Source of the DNA: PBB1 sp043749095 | GTDB lineage: Bacteria; Pseudomonadota; Gammaproteobacteria; Burkholderiales; Burkholderiaceae_C | Length of the DNA stretch: 10,432 nt | Direction: 5' to 3' | NCBI GenBank assembly: GCA_043749095.1 | Contig: JAYVEB010000247.1 | Span: 1 to 10,432, forward strand | Made by a program: the position numbers and the translations under genes | In this document: in pieces, positions 7,861-10,432 of the stretch | Numbering within the stretch: position 1 is the stretch's first letter | Layout of the letters: each line of letters begins with the position of its first letter | Notes under the pieces: model-generated | What the model saw: the letters and a program-made list of their open reading frames with translations, nothing else | Databases searched by the model: none | Told to the model about the DNA's origin: nothing

Positions 7861-9198
7861 TCAACGGCCCGGCGGGTTGTCGCGCGACTCGCGACCCTGG
7901 CGCCTGCTGCCGCCAGCCGGAGCACTTGCCCCGGCACGCTGCTTCGGATCGGCGGCGATCAGTTCCACCTTGGCACCTTCACGCAAGCGGTCGGTGCCAT
8001 CGATCACCACCTTCTCGTCGGGCTTCAGCGCGCCTTCCACCGCCATCCAGCCCGCATCGACCGCACCTGGCGTCACGGCCCGCGTTCTGACGGTGTTGTC
8101 GGCATTGACGACGTAGACGTAAAAGCCCTGCGCACCGCGCAGCACGGCGGCCTGCGGCACGGCGATCACGTCGGTCAGCACGTCAAGCTGCAGCGTGACG
8201 CTGACCGCCTGGTTGGGGAACAGCGCATCGTCGAGATTCGGGAACACCGCCTTGACCTTGATCGTGTCGGTGCTGGGGTCGATCGCGTTGTCGACGGTGG
8301 CCACACGGCCCACGGCCAGTTGCTGCGTGCCGCCGCGGCCCCAGGCCTCAACGGGGATCGACGCGCCGGCCCGCAGGCGCGCCGTGATCAGTGGCACATG
8401 GGCGGCCGGCACGGCAAAGACCAGCGAGATCGGTTGGGTCTGGGCGATGCTGATGATGCCGTTGGCATCGCCGGGCTGGACCACATTGCCCAGGTCGACC
8501 TGCTTCAGGCCCACGCGACCGGCAATCGGCGCAGCGACGCGGGTGTAGGAGAGTTGCACGCGCGCGCTGTCGACCACGCCCTGATCGGCCTGCACCGTGC
8601 CCTCGAGCTGCCGCACCAGCGCCAGCTGGGTGTCGAGTTGCTGCTTGGGAATCGCATCCTTGGCCAGCAGGCCGCGGTAGCGCTCGAGGTCGATGTGGGC
8701 GTTGTCCAGTTGCGCCTTGTCGCGCGCCAATCCGCCCTGGGCCTGGCTGAGCGCTGCCTGAAAAGCGCGTGGGTCGATCTGCGCCAGAACTTGCCCGGCA
8801 TGGACCTGCTGCCCTTCCTTGAAGTTCAGGCTCTGCAGAACCCCGCTGACCTGCGCATGCACGATGGCAGTGTTCCACGCGCTGATGCTACCAATGGCGT
8901 TGACGCTGACCCGGATGTCCTGCCGGCGAACGGCCTGCACCGACACCGGCTGAACCGCATTGGCACCGGCGAATCGACGCCCACCGCCTCCAGGCGTTGC
9001 GTCCGCGCGGCCAGAGGCCTGCGCACTGTCCGAGGCGGCCGGATCGGCCACATGAGCCCGCCACCACCAGATGGCGCCGGCGCTCAACACCAGCAGGACC
9101 AACAGCCAGGGCATCGTGCTGCGGAACAGACCTCGACCGGTGGCAGGCGCCGAAGGCATAGCCTGAGGGGTGACTTTCTTCTCCGTGCTGTTGTTCAT
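7861..9198 (-). CDS. mdtA: MdtA-type periplasmic adaptor (membrane fusion protein) of the RND pump
   Basis: This 445-residue membrane-fusion protein bridges the RND permeases and the outer-membrane channel. One N-terminal membrane anchor spans about residues 30-46 (from PWLLVLLVLSAG to WWW). There is no lipobox, so it is anchored by a helix rather than lipid. A Gly/Ala-rich linker follows to about 80. The lipoyl (barrel-sandwich) halves are at about 108-142 (FKEGQQVHAGQVLAQIDP at 126-143) and 218-240 (APIAGRVGLKQVDLGN at 223-238). Between them lies the alpha-hairpin (143-217), containing ARDKAQLDNAHIDLERYRGL. The beta-barrel (about 256-340, with DDALFPNQAV) and the membrane-proximal domain (about 341-415, with DRLREGAKVEL) follow. 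It differs from E. coli MdtA (415 residues) in a longer N-terminal extension and a basic Gly/Ser-rich tail (about 420-445). It is the first gene of the operon. The ATG at 9198 lacks an obvious Shine-Dalgarno sequence; Met14 is a possible alternative start. Confidence 0.95.
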   Translation of the reverse strand: MNNSTEKKVTPQAMPSAPATGRGLFRSTMPWLLVLLVLSAGAIWWWRAHVADPAASDSAQASGRADATPGGGGRRFAGANAVQPVSVQAVRRQDIRVSVNAIGSISAWNTAIVHAQVSGVLQSLNFKEGQQVHAGQVLAQIDPRAFQAALSQAQGGLARDKAQLDNAHIDLERYRGLLAKDAIPKQQLDTQLALVRQLEGTVQADQGVVDSARVQLSYTRVAAPIAGRVGLKQVDLGNVVQPGDANGIISIAQTQPISLVFAVPAAHVPLITARLRAGASIPVEAWGRGGTQQLAVGRVATVDNAIDPSTDTIKVKAVFPNLDDALFPNQAVSVTLQLDVLTDVIAVPQAAVLRGAQGFYVYVVNADNTVRTRAVTPGAVDAGWMAVEGALKPDEKVVIDGTDRLREGAKVELIAADPKQRAGASAPAGGSRRQGRESRDNPPGR

Positions 9199-9228
9199 TG
9201 AAACTGGGTGGCCGTTGTGCTGCTGCGT

Positions 9229-9258
9229 ACCTTCAGTCTAGGTCGAAGCCCTGATGGT
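9229..9258. promoter_or_regulatory. Imperfect inverted repeat upstream of mdtA, possible operator
   Basis: ACCTTCAG (9229-9236) and CTGATGGT (9251-9258) are inverted copies with one mismatch, separated by 14 nt. The element ends about 31 nt upstream of the mdtA start codon, where an operator or the 5' untranslated leader of the efflux operon would lie. I could not find a good sigma-70 -35/-10 pair beside it; the minus-strand hexamer TAGACT (9242-9237), inside the spacer, is the nearest -10-like sequence, with no matching -35. A one-mismatch 8-bp repeat can occur by chance. Confidence 0.25.
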
Positions 9259-9378
9259 TCCCGCAGGCTGGGGAGGAGGGCAAGTGAACGAGGGCGCACA
9301 CATCCCCATCGCCGCGCAGGCGTCCCGCTGCGCCTGGATGCTGTGCGGAGAGTGTTTCTGCTGTGTTTCCGCTGGCAT
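9238..9378 (-). CDS. Doubtful 46-residue ORF upstream of mdtA
   Basis: This short minus-strand frame begins MPAETQQKHSPHS and ends with TAG at 9240-9238, 39 nt before the mdtA start codon. It contains three cysteines (in ACAAMGMCAP and FTCPPP) and two histidines. GGAGGT lies 13 nt before its ATG, longer than the usual spacing. It could be a leader peptide, a fragment of a decayed Cys-rich small protein, or a chance frame. Other frames over the same bases are also open, which weakens the case. I do not recognise a family. Confidence 0.15.
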   Translation of the reverse strand: MPAETQQKHSPHSIQAQRDACAAMGMCAPSFTCPPPQPAGTIRAST

Positions 9379-9540
9379 GTCGTGCGCAGACACCTCCGAG
9401 GCGAGGCGGGCGCTGACGGCCGCCAGAGGACAAGCCGCCCGAGCAGCAATGAGGTTCAGGTTCGAGAATTCTCTGCCCGCGGATACGCCTCGACAGCGCA
9501 CGCCTCGTTCACCACCACCACACGCTACACCTGGACGCTG

Positions 9541-9969
9541 AAGGGCCAGCACGTCACGATCGTGCTGGCCCAGCGCACGCGCGCTGGCGTTACACCCGTC
9601 GCCGGCGAACATGTGCAGGACGCGGACGGTGCGGTCGGTCACTTGCCGGTGCGCGCCATCGTTGCCTTGAGCCCGTACGCCAGCGTTGCCCAGAGCGCGT
9701 TCGACACTCGCTGCCGCGACATCCATGCACCGGTGATGTCGGTGACCAGCGACCATGATGGCGATGCCTTTGGCCTGGTGGAAGGTGCAGAGCTTCGCGA
9801 TGCGCCGTTCATCCACCCAGCTGCCCTGCAGATGGGTGTGATCGCGGCCGAGGACGTCAGCACCGCGTTCCTGGACACCTACCTGATGGACGATCCGCTG
9901 GCACGGCAATGGCTGCAGGCCGACGCCAAACCCCGGCTGGGGGCCACCGGAGAATTGCGCCGAAAATGA
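9541..9969 (+). pseudogene. C-terminal remnant of an alpha/beta hydrolase
   Basis: The frame ending at the TGA 9967-9969 has a coding-like composition and a recognisable C-terminal half of an alpha/beta hydrolase. LPVRAIVALSPYAS and AFDTRCRDIHAPVMSVTSDHDGD look like the strands and loop carrying the catalytic acid. DVSTAFLDTYLMDDPLARQWL looks like the closing helices of the family. Missing are the upstream half with the G-x-S-x-G nucleophile elbow and, between RDAPF and the AAEDVSTAF segment, the loop that normally holds the catalytic histidine. The frame can be extended upstream to an ATG at 9208, but that part shows no resemblance. I infer a 5' truncation plus an internal deletion, leaving an inactive remnant. 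A perfect inverted repeat lies at the apparent break. The family assignment comes from memory of related sequences, not a search. A divergent functional small protein is the less likely alternative. Confidence 0.6.
9543..9571. repeat. Perfect 11-bp inverted repeat with 7-nt loop
   Basis: GGGCCAGCACG (9543-9553) and CGTGCTGGCCC (9561-9571) are exact inverted complements around TCACGAT. The stem is GC-rich and could fold strongly in RNA or single-stranded DNA. No T-run follows on either strand, so it is not a standard intrinsic terminator. The right arm encodes VLAQ within the hydrolase-like sequence; the left arm lies where the hydrolase resemblance starts. Confidence 0.8.
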
Positions 9970-9984
9970 CGTGGTCGAGTCACC

Positions 9985-9990
9985 AGGAAC
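9985..9990 (+). promoter_or_regulatory. Ribosome-binding site of the exported protein gene
   Basis: AGGAAC, with the core AGGA at 9985-9988, lies 9 nt before the ATG at 9998. This supports that start codon over later in-frame methionines, and it places the signal peptide correctly at the N-terminus. Confidence 0.5.
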
Positions 9991-9997
9991 GCTCACC

Positions 9998-10432
9998 ATG
10001 GGCCGAATCTTTTGTACGCGCTCGAGCATCGTCCCTGGTCGGCGACTCAGGCTGCTGGTGGGCCTGGTGGTCGGGCTGTTGTCCGTCGGCTTGAAAAGCA
10101 ACGAGGCGGTGGCGACACCCCCGGCGCTGCCTGCCATTGATCTGATCGTGCAGATCCGGTTCGTCAGCGATGCCGAGCTGGCTGCAGATCAGGCGGTGAT
10201 CGACACGCCCAGCCCTGCGGCACAACGAGGGCTCAGCGTCAGCAGCGCAGCCGATGAGCGGGCTTCTGCACAGATGCAGGAAATCCATGTGCGCAACGGC
10301 GAGCATGCGTCGATGTCCTGGTCACAAGCCATGCCGATTCAGTGGCTGCAAGCGGCCGAGGTCCGAGGCAGGGCAACCAGTGCGGCGGGCGGGGGCATCG
10401 TCAACGCCCTGATCTGGCTGCACGCCGGCCAG
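9998..10432 (+). CDS. Partial gene for an exported protein of unknown family
   Basis: The frame opens at ATG 9998 and runs 145 codons without a stop to the window edge, so the 3' end is missing. The N-terminus is a typical Sec signal peptide: a basic part ending in RRLR (15-18), a hydrophobic core LLVGLVVGLLSVGL (19-32), and an AVA motif (37-39) for signal peptidase I cleavage before T40. The mature part begins TPPALPAIDLIVQIRFVSDA and later contains IHVRNGEHASMSWSQAMPIQW, an alternating beta-strand-like pattern. The phrase VRNGEHA...P loosely recalls secretin-type beta domains, but I do not recognise the family and assign no function. The protein should act in the periplasm or outer envelope. 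It lies 28 nt after the hydrolase remnant in the same direction, so the two may once have shared a transcript. G/C-rich third positions fit the rest of the window. Confidence 0.7.
   Translation, partial: MGRIFCTRSSIVPGRRLRLLVGLVVGLLSVGLKSNEAVATPPALPAIDLIVQIRFVSDAELAADQAVIDTPSPAAQRGLSVSSAADERASAQMQEIHVRNGEHASMSWSQAMPIQWLQAAEVRGRATSAAGGGIVNALIWLHAGQ

Larger units (their letters stand above)
9199..9540. other. Gene-poor region between mdtA and the hydrolase remnant; must contain the efflux promoter
   Basis: About 340 bases carry no recognised gene. Several frames on both strands are open, but their translations are rich in Arg, Ser, Pro and His and match nothing I know. That is what high-GC non-coding or decayed DNA gives. 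One plus-strand frame runs through into the hydrolase-like segment without a stop, but this part has no family resemblance. The operon promoter is expected here on the minus strand. A near-perfect 11-nt tandem pair (GTGTTTCTGCT then GTGTTTCCGCT) lies at 9352-9373. Confidence 0.5.

Noticed and set aside
7851..7937. Longer mdtB start at 7937
   Set aside because: The extra 29 residues are Ala/Arg-rich, overlap the mdtA coding end and are not part of the MdtB N-terminus.
7810..9201. 463-residue plus-strand open frame
   Set aside because: It is antisense to mdtA over nearly its whole length. The mdtA frame has full family domains, so this one is a shadow.
9352..9373. Two 11-nt tandem copies (10 of 11 identical)
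   Set aside because: Two short imperfect copies are within chance expectation and show no sign of an extended array.
9195..9449. 84-residue minus-strand frame whose stop overlaps the mdtA start
   Set aside because: The ATGA arrangement is suggestive, but the peptide is dominated by Arg, Ser, Leu and Pro and resembles nothing; other frames over the same bases are equally open.
9238..10137. 299-residue minus-strand open frame spanning the right-hand region
   Set aside because: It is antisense to the hydrolase remnant and to the start of the exported protein gene, both of which have better coding evidence. Only its last 46 codons were kept, as a doubtful separate ORF.
1..10432. CRISPR array, tRNA, rRNA, insertion sequence or phage genes
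   Set aside because: I saw no regularly spaced repeats, no tRNA-like cloverleaf ending, no transposase motifs and no terminal inverted repeats with target duplications.

Overview
The window is GC-rich, densely packed proteobacterial DNA. Protein similarity judged by eye (MdtA/MdtB/MdtC-type pump proteins, a NodT-type outer-membrane lipoprotein) and the third-position G/C bias suggest a betaproteobacterium of the Burkholderiales. That placement is an inference, because no rRNA or other marker gene is present.

About 86% of the window (208-9198) is one minus-strand operon for a complete tripartite RND efflux pump. In transcription order it encodes an MdtA-type periplasmic adaptor (9198-7861), an MdtB-type RND permease (7850-4731), an MdtC-type RND permease (4734-1618) and a NodT/OprM-type outer-membrane channel lipoprotein (1611-208). 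Gaps are 10 nt, a 4-nt ATGA overlap, and 6 nt, so the genes are almost certainly co-transcribed and probably translationally coupled. The two permeases are expected to form a mixed MdtB/MdtC trimer in the inner membrane. The adaptor would join it to the outer-membrane channel for proton-driven export. Having the channel gene at the end of the operon is the layout of Pseudomonas muxABC-opmB. E. coli mdtABC instead lies next to mdtD-baeSR and relies on TolC. No regulator is visible in the window.

Downstream of the operon (1-207) I see no gene, only a weak terminator-like hairpin near 19-40. Upstream (9199-about 9540) is a gene-poor stretch that must hold the operon promoter. It contains an imperfect 8-bp inverted repeat near 9229-9258 and one small Cys-containing minus-strand ORF of doubtful status.

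The right end is read on the plus strand. At about 9541-9969 lies the C-terminal part of an alpha/beta hydrolase that appears to lack its nucleophile elbow and catalytic-histidine loop, so it is probably a decayed gene. A perfect 11-bp inverted repeat sits at its apparent broken 5' edge. After 28 nt, an ORF with a plausible ribosome-binding site and a clear signal peptide starts at 9998 and runs off the window end; I do not recognise its family.

I found no new multi-gene system. The efflux operon belongs to a known class. The less explained parts are the right-hand hydrolase remnant, the hairpin at its edge and the truncated exported protein.
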